Shown: piece after piece, positions 11,247 to 23,100 of the stretch | How the letters are laid out: every line of letters begins with the position of its first letter | How positions within the stretch are numbered: position 1 is the first letter of the stretch | Assembly: GCA_036250225.1 (NCBI GenBank) | Contig: JAPZLL010000008.1 | Coordinates: 62,001-126,000, forward strand | From: Cercophora sp. LCS_1 | Taxonomy: Eukaryota > Ascomycota > Sordariomycetes > Sordariales > Lasiosphaeriaceae | Length of the DNA stretch: 64,000 nucleotides | Direction: 5' to 3' | The notes under the pieces: generated by a model | Databases searched by the model: none | Seen by the model: the letters and a program-made list of their open reading frames with translations, nothing else | Told to the model about the DNA's origin: nothing | Program-made: the position numbers and the translations under genes

Positions 11247-13515
11247 GCGATGTTCAACCACGGGCCGCTGTAAGGGAATGGTCAAAGAGTTGTCTAAACT
11301 CCTTTCGGACTTTGTCAACGATACGGGGTTCCGTCGGCCTTGGCCTGGCCAAAACACGGAAAACGCGGCAAACTACGGACATCGAGGGAACATGGTCTCA
11401 CGCGCGCCAACCGCCGGTGTCCCGGAAGGTAGAGTAATATCTGGGCGTCATTATAAGCCCCATCACCAAGAAAGGGGGTTGAAGAAGCGGTGGAAAAAGA
11501 AAAAACCAAGCTAGTCGGAGGTCCAGTCCGGAGTTCGGATGCCTCCTGTCACCCAATCTTGTTTGTGACGGGACCCTGGCGCTAGTTGGAAGTTTGTTGG
11601 AACATCGTTTCCTCCGCAACACGTCAGGGCCATCACACCGCGGCTGGTGCCTGTTCTTCGTTTCTTCCGGCAATCTGACTGGGCTGGGGACTCCTTAACT
11701 TTACATACGCAATCACTTGCTGGGTTCTTTTCGGTTTCGGTCGTGTTTGCTATGTCGCTCTGCGGCAACAATGTTCAGACGGATATTCATAGATGCTAGG
11801 CTCGAGGAATTGGACATGCACTTCTAATTTTGGACCGGACATTTTCTTCAGCGATCTGCCGCAAGATGGTGCTACGATGAACAGGCGAGACGCATGGAAG
11901 GTCATCACGAAGGTCCAACCAGATGGCGTTCAGTAGATCAGGCCAAACACGCTGCTGTCGGGAGCCGCTGGCCTGTGCAGTAGCAAGAGCTGACGTGACG
12001 CCATCCGAGCCCTCGTTGGTGCGAGCTGAGGACGACATTGCGAGGGGAAAGCCCGCGCGGAATCGCGCTGTTCCCGGGTCTGCCAAGTCCATCGACACAG
12101 TCAAAATCAGGTGAGGCGAGCTTGAGAATCACCGAGATGCTGCAGAAAGAGTGCTGCGGGCGCAGGTCCGCTGCCGCTTTGATGGTAATGCCATGGATCG
12201 GATCTGCTTCAAATTTGTCACCTGCGACAGTTGGGGGGTGATGAGCGAAGCCCCAAGAAGTTGCTTTGACGTTGTTCTGCAGGTCGCGCAGTGCCGAGAC
12301 ATGCCCACCAATCATGGCGTCCAATTTGACTCGCTTCTGCCCCAGAGTCGCAGGGGTCGCGGGAGTCAAATCGGCTTCAGCCTTTTCAGCCTCTTCCGCA
12401 AGTGCAGGTCTGCACATTTAGCCTCCCACGCCAACGCTCTTGGCAGGCACAGGGCGCTGGAGGGGGCCGCCGGGGGTGGACCTGGGTGAAACATCCACCA
12501 GGCCGCCCAGCACGCCGTTGATTCGCCTCGGCAGTCGGAATGGCGGCGCTATACCAGGTAAGCTTAACTGGTAGCCGAGACCAGATCTGGCCCACCCAAT
12601 CAGAGACCCGCAGCGGGCCTGGGCCTCGACGACCACGCTCGAAGGAAGATGCAGGTGCGCTGCAGCTGCAGCTGCCCACTTCCCCCTTTGAATCGAACCT
12701 GCCATCCGACCTTTCCCTTCTCGCCTCGCGCCGTGCCCAAAGCACACTCCGAGTTGCGCCGCCGCTGGCTGCTTTGCTCCATCGAAACAACGCGAAACAG
12801 GCTGGCTACCCTCGGCGCCGATCAGGCAAATGGAAGGCCCTTCTTGCTTTCGGACGATACCTTGCCTCCCCGCAGTGGCGGCCCGCGTGCTCAGGTACCC
12901 CTTCAAACCCCCCCTACCCACTCACCCCTGCCTGCACTAGAACAGAGGCCATCACCAGCACCACCAACGGCCAGTGGGAGTCCTCATCCCCAGTCGGTCG
13001 TGTTTCTCCGTCGATTCTTGGCTTCCAGGTTGCGCAGACAACACATCCATGTCGTCGACCCAGTTTGGGGCCCGGCCACACAGCCTTCCGTGCATGACGT
13101 CGCAATGGTCTCGCCCGCCTTCGACGGCTCCCGCGCAGAACAGCTCGCATCGTCGCCCCAGCCAACCCTTAGATCCCCACCAGCACAGTCAGGCCGCACA
13201 CTCCGTCCTCCGTGGGGTGTCGGAAACCCTGGCGAGGCTGTCTTCCCACTGCTACCGCACCCCACATTGGGGCTCTCGGTTCTGTGTTTCCCGCCACGAT
13301 CCTCAAGGTTGTCGTCCCTTGCCTTGGGCCCAACCCGTTTTACCCGCCCCTCCGTTTCCGTTGTGACGACGCCTGACAGCCTGACATCTGATACGCTCCG
13401 GATGACTGCCCCCCTTCCCTTCCGAATTTACTTGTGTCTCCCTGAATGCTTGGCGGGCGGCTGCCGCTCATGCCTTGGGCACGCGCACGTACGCCACCAT
13501 GGGCCGTCCATCTAG
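11247..13515. other. Long intergenic region upstream of the second secreted gene
   Basis: About 2.3 kb. GC-rich stretches leave several overlapping ORFs open on both strands (for example 12649-13515 plus, 12418-12921 minus). Their composition is that of unconstrained GC-rich DNA, with no motif or signal. The right end is the promoter of the gene at 13824. Confidence 0.55.
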
Positions 13516-13523
13516 TATATAAG
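13516..13523 (+). promoter_or_regulatory. TATA box of the secreted-protein gene at 13824
   Basis: TATATAAG about 300 bp before the start codon, followed by a CT-rich stretch typical of fungal transcription starts near 13550-13610. An 88-bp leader intron between them shortens the mature leader. A strong TATA box and spliced leader suggest high, regulated expression (inference). Confidence 0.6.
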
Positions 13524-13622
13524 ATTGACGGGACGTCCGATGGTCTCCCTTTTGTTTCCTCATCCCATTCACATCTTCAGCTTTCTAGCCCATCACTTCT
13601 TTTCGTCATTCATTCTTCAGAG

Positions 13623-13710
13623 GTAAGCTTCCCCATCGACCTCGGCAGTCGACTCATACATGTATGATCGGCTTCCTTCCCGACCCGTTGCTGACAAGAT
13701 CACCAACCAG
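13623..13710 (+). other. Probable 5'-UTR intron
   Basis: GTAAGC donor at 13623 and an ACCAACCAG acceptor ending at 13710, 88 bp, lying between the TATA box and the ATG at 13824. Assigned from splice signals only. Confidence 0.55.
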
Positions 13711-13823
13711 CTGTGCTCGTTGTTCGCTTCACTCCTTCATTTTTTGAACATTTTTGAGCTGTGCTCTTCATACTTCTAATTCTTTTAATTGTTTGACTCG
13801 AGTCATTCACTCCACCAGCAAAA

Positions 13824-14665
13824 ATGAAGCCCACCACTTTCCTCGTCTCTGCCCTCGCCACCATGGTCGCTGCGGCCCCCGCTGCTGAGAAGAAGGTTGA
13901 GGAGCGCGCTTTCGGGTTCGATGCCAACATCTTCGGCGGCTTCAACAAGTTCAACCAGGTCAACCTTGACTACCTCCTGAACATCAACAACCTCAACCTT
14001 GGCCTCCTCCAGCAGCTCGCTGTCCAGAACAACTTCAACATCAACCCCTTCGGCAACCTGTTCCAGCTCCAGGCCAACCAGTTCGCCATCCAGGACATCC
14101 TCCTCCTCCAGCAGCTGTCGGATCTCCTCTTCTTCGCCAACGCCGGTGTCCTCAACCAGTTCGACCTTGCCCAGTTCCAGTTCGGCGGCATCCTCAACAC
14201 CGGTCTCCTCAACCTCGGTGGCGTCAGCCTCAACCCCTTCATCGACCAGCTCGGTTCCAACGTCATCACCCAGGTCCAGACGGTGGCTTCTCAAGGTATG
14301 TGACCATTTCTTAGCCTAGTCCCTGCACTGCATTGCATTGCTCTGTCCACGCAAGTCGAGAGAAATCAACCCGCCCGCCTCCTCCGCCCGCCTCCTCCGC
14401 CCTCCTTTTTGTGGTAACAAGTGTGTATTCACACACTCCAGTCTTGCCCGGCTTCAACGGTATCAACGGCGGCATTCTCGGCGGCGGCATCAACGGCGGG
14501 TTGAACTCTGGCCTCAACTCCGGTATATCTTTCCCTGGCGTATCTTCGGGCGTTTCCTCGGGCGTGTCCTCGGGCGCTGCCGTCTCGTCTGCGCCGCCCA
14601 CTGGCGCCGTTACTGCAGCCGAGCAGGAGGCACAGGAGGGCGGCAGCTCCCTCAACAGGGCTTAA
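13824..14665 (+). CDS. Leu/Asn/Gln-rich low-complexity secreted protein (second copy)
   Basis: Exons 13824-14295 and 14442-14665, 231 residues; the intron has a GTATGT donor, a CAG acceptor, 146 bp and GC-rich direct repeats. A clear signal peptide (residues 1-18, ending MVAAAPAA) is followed by EKKVEERAFG, a possible pro-segment. Residues 30-155 are dominated by Leu, Asn, Gln and Phe with repeats of the type LQQL and NFNINPFGN and contain no cysteine. The C-terminal exon is Gly/Ser-rich with an imperfect GVSSGVSSGVSSG repeat. Codon third positions are strongly biased to C, as in highly expressed fungal genes. Probably related to the protein at 10336. Function unknown. Confidence 0.85.
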
Positions 14666-16265
14666 GCCAGCAGACGAGCCGACAGCGACCAAGGCCGTCC
14701 TCCCCCTCCCTTGCTTTCATCTCTTGCGGGAACAGCAATGATTCACCGGTATCGATTCACACGCTCAGAGGCTAATTCGCGATTCAAGTCCTCGTTCTCA
14801 AGGAGTAAACGAACACCTCCCACTTACTCCACTGTCGACAATCTTCCCACCATTCTCGGCATGACATCGACCACTAAGTAATTCCGGCCTCGCTATGGGA
14901 CGTGTAGGGGGGCTTGGCGGACGGGCGAGTGGATGACGAGAGACAGGCAATGAAAAAGAAAAGGTGCGGGGTGGAACGGGGCGTGGGGCAGCAATCTCTA
15001 GGGGTGGAAAGGGTCGGGATTCCGGGACACATTCACACCTAGGGGGACAACAGGTTTACGCAGGCCATGTATCATTGGGTTGTGTATAACATCTATCTCA
15101 CGGTCATTTCCTCCCCCGCACACCTTTTTCTCAGGGACCCCTTTTCTATTTTCTCTATTTCCTCCGGTATTCATTTTTGCTGTTATCTCGGGTAGACTAA
15201 AGAAGAAGAATATGAGAGAAATGTATGGGCTTAGTGTTGAGTTGTTTCTTTTTTTTCTCTTTCCTTTTTATGAGTGATGGGTGAGAAAGCCGGAGGTGTG
15301 GAATGGCACAGCAGCATAACAGATTGTTTTTTTTTCACTTTGCTGAGCGGTGGATGATACCTTGGTAGTCACTTGGTTGAGAGAATAAAGAAAACCAAAA
15401 ACAAAACGCAAAAAAAAAAAAAACCGAACACTCAGTACCTTGGAGAGCCTGGCAATGCGGGAGTGAGTTCGAACAGAGTTTAGGTTATGGTGTGTGGAAA
15501 AAGGGGGCTGAGGCGAACCAATGGGAAGTGGTGCCATGTGAGCGGGAAATGTGTGTATCTGGAACGGTTTTCTGACACGGGTGTTGCAGCAGCCGGTGGA
15601 TGAAGCCGTTCCCGTGTGTAGGGTTCCGAAGTGTGGGTGGGTGAGTGTAACGCTGGGCGGCATTGACAGATCGGGTCATGCGGCGTGTGTGACGTTGAGG
15701 GAAACTTATGCGTTCGGTGGAAGGAAATCGGAGGATATTTTAAGCATCTTGTTATGGTTCTCTCGGATGAGACTTATAAGGACGCCATTGCCAAGACACC
15801 AGTTGCGGTTGTGGACGTTGGGCTGGGAAGGTGCGTGGCGGTGACTGCCTTGTATTGTGAACGGCCCAAGCTCCGACTGAGCTTGGTAGTTGGCCCAAGG
15901 GATCAGTCCAGACCACATCCTAATTGTCAACCCAAGTATCACATTGAGCGCATTTTTAGATTGATGACTTGGATCGCTCATGGGAATATCTGCTTCCTTC
16001 TTTCCTAACCTTGGAGGCGTCGCAGAAGCGATTGCGACCCTGGAGTTGCGTAGACAATCTTGTTCCTTTTCTCCTTGATGTCCGTCTGGTCCTCAGCCTG
16101 TCATCCATGGTATTTATTTGGGTATCGACATCGACAGAACCTCGATATTCATTCGAGGCTTGACAAAATCAGTGTTTTGATCGGGTCGAGTTGGTAGGCT
16201 GATTTAGTGAGCCCCCAATTTTCCAAGTTGCGCCCCAAGGGCTAACGGTGACCGGAAACTAAGCA
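14666..16265. other. Intergenic, no supported gene
   Basis: About 1.6 kb holding the 3' end of the secreted-protein gene and the promoter of the next gene. Contains homopolymer tracts (for example A at about 15411-15423). No ORF has coding character. Confidence 0.5.
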
Positions 16266-18111
16266 ATGCAGCAACCAACACGATCCGCGGATGGGCTCTC
16301 TAGCCAGCTGCAGAGCAGCAGCAACTCGCTCGCATCCAGCAGAGCGACCGGAGGGACAAGAGACTACGCAAACTTCTCCGTCTATGGAGTTGATCCGCCA
16401 CGGCCAGCCAAGGAGGGCCACGAATAGGTTTAGTATCCCCAAGGGTACTGGGCTGAGCGAGAGGTCCGCGCCATTGAGGCCGCAACGTCCAGGACGCTGG
16501 ACATCAAGAGGTGGGCCAGGAGAAGACGATCTCAAAAAAGTCAGAGCCAGAGCGAGCAAGCAAGCAGCATCCAGGATCTGCAGGAAACAATAAATGAAGA
16601 TGCCGAACAGCCAATACCCGTTTCGCCGACCTCCCCGAAAGGCTTCTCTATGTATCCACCAACGCCTATTTCACCGTACAGTCAATATCTCACCGAAGAG
16701 GCACACGTCCAGTCTTTACAGAACCCCCCCGTATCGGCCAGAACATTGAAAGCGGGCGGAGAAGATTGGCTTGCGCCGAAGAAGTATGCAACTCCCCAGC
16801 ACTCTCCCCAACGCACTCCCCAACGCACTCCCCAACGCACTCCGGAAGGGGATACTCCAAGCCCGCAACCTTCCGAGTCATCATATAGCGGCTTATCTAT
16901 ATCTCTTCCCTGGAAGAAAAGTCACAGTACAACGCGCCTAAAGAAGGATTTAAGTTAGCCCTCGTGGTTGCTTCCATGCACACGTTTGTTGACAGTTTAG
17001 CAGAAAAAGAAGAGCATCAGCGACGAGGCCAGACGAATTTCTGATTATGCCATCGCTGCTGCCGCCAGAAAGGCAAGCCACGTAGAGCCGAATCCCAAAA
17101 GACCAAGCTACGTGGAGACACATCCGGGAGACGGGGTCGGGTTTCCTCCGTCTCAAACGGCTGACGACCAAGACTCCTCGAAGGGTTTTCGTATACGGTT
17201 TGGTAGGGGATCTTGGCACACCGTAAAAGAACCAAGACAGTCGATATCCAGCGTAGCAAGTATGCTCGGTGTGCTTGGCGGCGGAGACAGAGCCACAATA
17301 GAGGAAACCTCAGGGGTCGCCCTGCAGGCAGGTGAGTGTCACAGAGGCGTTGTGAGCCCATTGCTTTTTGATGGGTCGATTGACAATGTGCTCAGCCTGC
17401 GCGCAACTCTGGGATACTCAGTGGCCCGGCGGAGTAAGTTACAACGCCTTCTTCTCTTCTAATGCCGTGGCTAACCATAACAAGGAAGCAAAACGAGTGA
17501 ACACACCTCCGCTCAAGGAGGCCACGATGGATAGCAAACTGCGTGGTCTCTTTTTCGACGTCAGCACCCCCAGTGACCCTCAAACGTCGGAATCGGCATC
17601 GTCCGCAAAACTGTCAACAAGCAACAATTCAACAACGCAACCCCATAGAGAGCATGGGAGAGTGGATAGAGACGGCAAGAAAAGGCGAACAGAGTGGTGG
17701 GACCGGCCGAGGAGGTCGACATCTTCCTCGACGGCTCCTAACACAGCAGTCCAGCAGCGGAAGCAGTCAACGCGCAGAGCCGAGATGTTTGAGTTCAGCA
17801 TACCAGAACATTTGCCCACGAGCCCCATGTGTCCGGCGCATCCCAAGCACAAGTCTAGGGGAAGGGGAGTTTGCGTGGTGAGTCTCGACGTAAATACGGC
17901 TCACTGCGTTTGGTATGCTAATCAACACCCACAGTATCACGGAAGAAGAAAGTCAATCACCAGGGATTCAATGGGGGGCTTTTCGGGGACTGGTAGACGT
18001 CGGTCACACGGGGGCGAAGGGAAGGCTGACGAGAAACAAGGGCAAGACAGCAGAAAGGCTGGCGACGAGATGCACCAAGCTGAGGCTGCTATTGCCGAGA
18101 TGGCAATTTAG
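16266..18111 (+). CDS. Conserved fungal hypothetical protein; frame interrupted by in-frame TAG codons
   Basis: Frame is continuous from ATG 16266 to at least 16953 except for TAG codons 54 (16425-16427) and 56 (16431-16433). Removing TAG gives Trp-Val-Trp before YPQGYWAERE, and I recall this family having W-V-W at that spot. Later exons: an exon ending 17331 (GTGAGT donor), 17396-17433, 17485-17877 and 17935-18111. They encode SISDEARRISDYA, AQLWDTQWPGG, PTSPMCPAHPKHKS and YHGRRKSI, which look conserved. The junction between 16953 and about 17004 is unresolved: the only splice keeping both frames there (16954-16995) leaves another TAG at 16998-17000. About 540 residues, Ser/Pro/Lys-rich, no membrane segment. 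Alternatives are a weak-donor intron (16380 or 16389 to 16433) or a decaying gene. Function unknown. Confidence 0.65.
16425..16433 (+). other. Paired in-frame TAG codons, candidate A-to-I editing sites
   Basis: TAG-GTT-TAG in the frame of the surrounding gene. The adenosines at 16426 and 16432 are in UAG context, the triplet preferred by the sexual-stage A-to-I mRNA editing described in Fusarium, Neurospora and Sordaria (established knowledge). Editing here would read both codons as Trp. Not demonstrable from DNA alone. Confidence 0.5.
16810..16845 (+). repeat. 12-bp coding tandem repeat (Thr-Pro-Gln-Arg)
   Basis: Three units of aacgcactcccc (the last ends in gg), giving a repeated Arg-Thr-Pro-Gln tetrapeptide. 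A GTATGC at 16784 and an AAG ending at 16861 could bound a 78-bp in-frame intron that would remove the repeat. Confidence 0.7.
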
Positions 18112-18839
18112 GGTCCTGGGATGATAGCCTGAGATTGTTGATCGTGTTGCGCTGGTTTGGTTTGAAAGGGTAGGGTGGTAATTTGATGGTGATTGGAGCC
18201 GAGTTCCAACAAAGTACGCTCTACCGATTGGAGACTCAAGTTGGGCGTTTGATCCGTTTCCCGTCCGGCAAGTACGGCTTGGGGAGGTTTTATGAAGTAT
18301 GAACGCCAAAAACCGGCCGCCAAAGTAGGACAGACGAAGAGATAGATGTATGTCATTCCTGCCCCTAATTCACTGTCATGTTCTCGTGCAATACCTTGTG
18401 ACCAGACGGACTCCCTCTTGTGGGCGGAGTGATTGAACTATTTCAACACATCAACATCTGCCCGACGCACTAGATTATTCTGAAGAAACTCGATATGCCA
18501 TTAGGTCACAGTTGACGGTTTGACGGAGAGGTTGGCCTTGTGGCTGCGAACGGAGGGCGAGGGCTGAGATTTGCGGGTTCTTGGCACCGTGATCCACGGG
18601 TGGGTCTGCGGCGGTCGACGTTGAGCAGCTCGAGTTGCGTGCCAAACTTCGGTCTTTCAGCCTCGCCAAGCCAAACGGCAGCTCCGTCAACGAAGAAACA
18701 ACGTCGCGCAACACACGCCGATCTCCTATTTTTCACCACCTACGGCGCTTATTGATCGACCGACCGTGTTCCGCAGTGTGCAAGCATCTCGTCCGCGCGC
18801 GCGCGATCACCGTTCCCGCCACTTCGGCAAACACCAGAC
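18112..18839. other. Intergenic, CDC73 promoter
   Basis: About 730 bp between two plus-strand genes. No ORF with coding character; expected to hold the terminator of the hypothetical gene and the CDC73 promoter. Confidence 0.5.
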
Positions 18840-20145
18840 ATGGCAACCACCGACGCCGACCCGCTGCTGCTACTGCGCCAGTCCATCGCCTCAGGCGGCG
18901 CCATCATCCCAACGACAACAGCCGACGCATCTTCGGCGCCTGTCGAAGTTCCGCTTGCCCAGGCAACTCACCTACACTTTACCCACCCGGCGCGCGTCGC
19001 CATTCCCATTGACGCGCCGACGCGTTTCGTCTCTAACGACAGCCCTGTCGACCTGCGCTCCATCTACTTTGCCTGGCTGAACCGCGAAATCGCCATTCCC
19101 GAATACAATGCCTCGGCCACCAAGCTCAATGACGAGTTGGCGGGGCAGGCGGCCGTGCACAAGTTTGCGTTTGTCGAGCGTCTCGACCTGATCACCTGGC
19201 TGGAGGGCGCAAGCGAGGAGTCAGAGTACATCAAGGCACTCAGCGGGGACAAAGAGGGTGGTGCAGCAGGCGGCGCGGCGACGGCAGCGCCCAAGACGGT
19301 TCTGGTATCGGCGAGCGCGCGCGCCGGAAGGGGGACGCTGGACCCTAGGTTGGCACAGATTTACAGCGGGGAGAGGAGAATGGGCGATCGGAATACGGCG
19401 CTGAGGGGGATCAAGCCGACGGTTTGTTGCCCTGTTTCTGTATCCGATGTACGGTTGATAATGACGGGGAGCTAACATGAGCAACAAGGACTTTTCACAC
19501 GTGCGGAAACTCGCGGCCCCCTTCATGTCACGCAAGCCGGCCCCTTCGACAACTACGACGAACCTTGCGAGCAACCCGGCTCTGGCACTCAATCAGAAGC
19601 CAGTCAGGAGGCCGGATCCGATCATTTTGCTGTCTCCGTCCGCGTCGTCGTTGCTGCGCATGTCGAACGTTAAGTCCTTCCTTGAGGGGGGTCGCTATGC
19701 CCCGCCAGACCACAGCTCGTCTGCTACCATGCTCCATATTTCGCGTATCATGAAGGATATCGACCCGAGTCGGCCGATGCGCTTCATCCTGGTGGAGGGC
19801 CCGGAGCAGTTCAAGCCCGAGTACTGGAACCGCGTGGTGGCGGTCTTTACAACGGGCCAGGCGTGGCAGTTCAAGAATTACCGATGGAGCAACCCGTCAG
19901 ACTTGTTCAAACACGTGATGGGCGTCTATCTGGGGTGGAGAGGGGAGCAGCCACCCGATGCGGTCAAGTCGTTTGGCCACCGGGTTGTGCAATGCTCGGT
20001 GGAAAAGTGGAGAGATCCAGGGGCGCCGGGTGCCGAGAGCAGTCGGTGGAGGGATCGTGAGGTTGTGGAGCAGATTTGGAAGGCGATTGAGGCAAACATG
20101 CGAGCCAAGGGGTGGAGGAAAGACGCAGCGCCCACGTCGATTTAG
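18840..20145 (+). CDS. cdc73: Paf1 complex subunit Cdc73 (parafibromin homologue)
   Basis: Component of the nuclear Paf1 complex that travels with RNA polymerase II and supports histone modification during elongation. Exons 18840-19421 and 19489-20145, 412 residues, close to yeast Cdc73 (393). The intron has a GTTTGT donor and AAG acceptor and falls between KPT and DFSHVRKL. The N-terminal part carries SIYFAWLNREIAIPEY and FAFVERLDLITWLEG. The C-terminal Ras-like domain (about residues 245-405) includes PIILLSPSASSLLRMSN, FILVEGPEQFKPEYWNRVV, QFKNYRW and the WRDREVVEQIWKAIE end. Single gene, not overlapping its neighbours. Confidence 0.95.
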
Positions 20146-23100
20146 GTGGGGATTCGGAAGCGTGGCTTGTGATAGGATTGCACGTTTGAGCTTGGGGAAA
20201 ACGCAGGCCCCCGTCTTTGTTTGCCCCGGTTAAATAAGCGTGGCGGAAGGCTGCTTGTGTATCTACCACATAAATTGAACTGCTGCCGGTACGTCGAGCA
20301 GCGAGGCAGAGTGGCAGTGAATGGGGCAAGATGGAGGGATAATCGGAGTTTTGTTAGCATATGGGAGGGCTGTATAAACAAACCCCCGTTGGTTCGGAAA
20401 AGTTAAATACTAGAAAGTGCAGATAGGCGGGCGTTTGGTAGGGAAAGGTGTTGGAGGGACGGCGTCCCATAGCATTCAGTCATACTTTGTCCTTTATTTT
20501 CCCTGCTTCTGTGTTTCTTCTCCTCAGTGCTGACGGGGGAAGTGTTATGGTATCAATCTAGGACCAGAAAACATCCGCTCTCTTCCCCGAGCTTTTCTTG
20601 GTTGTGGTTCAGCGTTCACGGCGCTTTCGGCCGAGTTTCATCAGCTTCCAACTATCCTGAGATGGACCGACGACGTGGACCGAGGACATGGAGTAAGTTT
20701 ATGTCTTTACAAAACGTTACTGCTGAGTCGTTCGAAAGTTCGGAGCCCGATATCGATTGTTCACGACGTTCAGCGAGACGCCCACGAGTTGCTTGACAGC
20801 TGGATAAAGCGCTGTTGAATAGAAAATATAGACTTCCTTAACGTCTTGACCATGACTAGACGCATCCTTGACTGACACAGTCCGCTTAGAGTGTACTACA
20901 AGGCATACCGGAGTCTCGGTATATTAAGAGAGCCAAAAGAAGCAAAAGAGAGCATGTGATATACAATGGATATCAAGCAAAAAGCAAAAATTTCACCGCC
21001 GAAACCTTACCCCCCGAGGTGGGAAGGTCGACGGTTACATAAACCCATATTGTACGGTGTTTAAGTCCGAGGAGTGGGAACATTCTTAATACAACTCCGA
21101 GAGTCGAACCCAGTGCCTCCAAGGAGGTCTACGCCCCAGACATGACCCATCATAGGCCCTAGCGGATTACCCGTTGCGCCATCCAGGTCGGAACTGTTCT
21201 GGTTCGTTAAAATGGAGGTCCCAACTCTGATACAAATACCCCCAACCCAGCCACCAGGCATTTTCCAAAGCATCTCACGGGCTCTCCACGGCGTTGTTGA
21301 GAGCGCCTACCTGTTCCAACTATGTATCCGAGCTACCTAGTGCCTGCCTTGTGAGCTGACACAGTCTTGCGCCTCAACCGGTGACAAGAAACTTGAGTCT
21401 TGTATGTGCGCGGGTAGCTTGAACCCGGCGTTCGGCTTGAGAGGACAGAGTCTAACCAGAACTATCTCGAAGCCCAACTTTGGCCGATTGATGCCCAGCA
21501 AAGAAAAGGATGTCAGAAGGCTGCACAAGGGAAAGGAGGAAGGAACGTTTGGCAATGCGCTGAGCAGCTGGCGGGCTTTGCCTGCCGTTTGGCTCATGGA
21601 ACAGGTATATTTGAGCTAAAGCAGAAACTGAGTGGAGCGTTTGTAGTTTCGGTGTCGAGCAGAAGATGATTACATATTTTCGACGTTGCTGACCAAGTTC
21701 GTTGCAGCTTTTGCTCCATTTCGTTCCACAATGCTGGAACTTGGAACCTAGACTTTCTCAAGGACTCCACAGACATGACGAGCCGATCGACATCACAGCC
21801 CAACATCAACCATATCGTCTCAAGAGGCATACATCGAATCCGGATGCCACAATCCTGACGTGGGATGCAATTCACACACTCACAACAGACACGGCATGTC
21901 AAACCGCCGGGTCTAGACCTTCTGTCCCCCATCCACCGCCATTGTGTCACGTCCGTCCCTCTGACAGAGCAGCAAGCCAACAACACAACATCTGCTAGCA
22001 CCCGCCAGCAAAAACAAGCGGTGGACCGTTTTCGGTGATCCTGCAGCTCCCACCGCTTCCCAAATGAGACATACGCACAATCCAACCCCCCGGCCTGCAG
22101 CATCTCGGCAACAGGCAGGCCACAACATGTCGATAGCCGCCCTCATGGCATGGCGTAGCATGGCGTGCCATGACACAGCCGTCCGCACGCACGTGGCCTG
22201 GCATACCGAGGAGAGGGGACACCGCGATCGGGTTACACCGGACCACGATTCGGTTCGGTTCGGCCAGCCGCGTGGTGTCTGAGCGGCGGCCAGAAACGAC
22301 CGCATCATATACGAGTACCATGGAATTCGGTCACGTGGGCTGCTCTTGACATGATCGTTGGATACTGTTGTGTAGACGGGGTTCTAAGGAGAGGGGAAGT
22401 CGTATTGCTAGCTGTGGTGGCATCCGGCAGTTGGCAAGTTCCCACGGCGCGGCACGGAAGAGAAAGAAAAGAGGAATGCCCGGTATACACAGAGTCAGAT
22501 ACACAAAGACATGCAGGTCCGGATCGGGGGACCAAAAAAAACCACGGGGTTGAGGTCGCGAGCCGGCAGAGACAAGACACACAGGGGCATGGCCAATGGC
22601 GGCAACAGAGACATGTCTTCAGATGATGCATGCTGCCGCGAGCCTTGCATACAGGCGGCAACAAAGCTGAAAGTCTCAAACGCGCGCGCCGATATTGCAA
22701 AAAGCTCGCTCACAGCATCCGGTGAGCGAGCGAATGCAGGCTGGCTCTGAGACCACACCACGCTCACTTGCACGTGGTGTTTGTAGCACAAAGTGCTCGC
22801 CTCGACTTCATCGACCGCGAGCTGGTGATCCAAGGTCTCAAATTTGGTACATAGCCGTAATTACGGAAAGTGAGATCCTGCGAGGGGTTGGTTGGTTGGG
22901 TGGGATAGGGGGGTTGGGAGCCTTGAGTCCGAGGATCTGCAGTCATCCTCAGCTTCAATCGCTGCCTGCAAACGCAACCTCGCTCTTGCAGTAAGTGCCC
23001 ATGCACCTTATCTCATGCCCGCAAGAGGGCGTCGTAAAACGGCGAGAGGAACCGGAGGAAAAAAAAATGACTGGTCGTCGAGTTTGTGTGTGTGTGTGGA

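Noticed and set aside
11938..12417. 159-codon minus-strand ORF starting with an acidic Ala/Glu stretch
   Set aside because: No family match, no splice context, composition drifts along the ORF; not enough to call a gene.
12649..13515. 288-codon plus-strand ORF and overlapping minus-strand ORFs
   Set aside because: Several frames are open at once in GC-rich promoter DNA; no motif, signal or composition typical of protein.
21090..21200. tRNA-like sequence on the minus strand (D-arm-like GCGCAACGGGTAATCCGC, T-loop GGTTCGACTC)
   Set aside because: Acceptor ends do not pair and the anticodon loop lacks the invariant T33; at best a decayed tRNA or tRNA-derived repeat.
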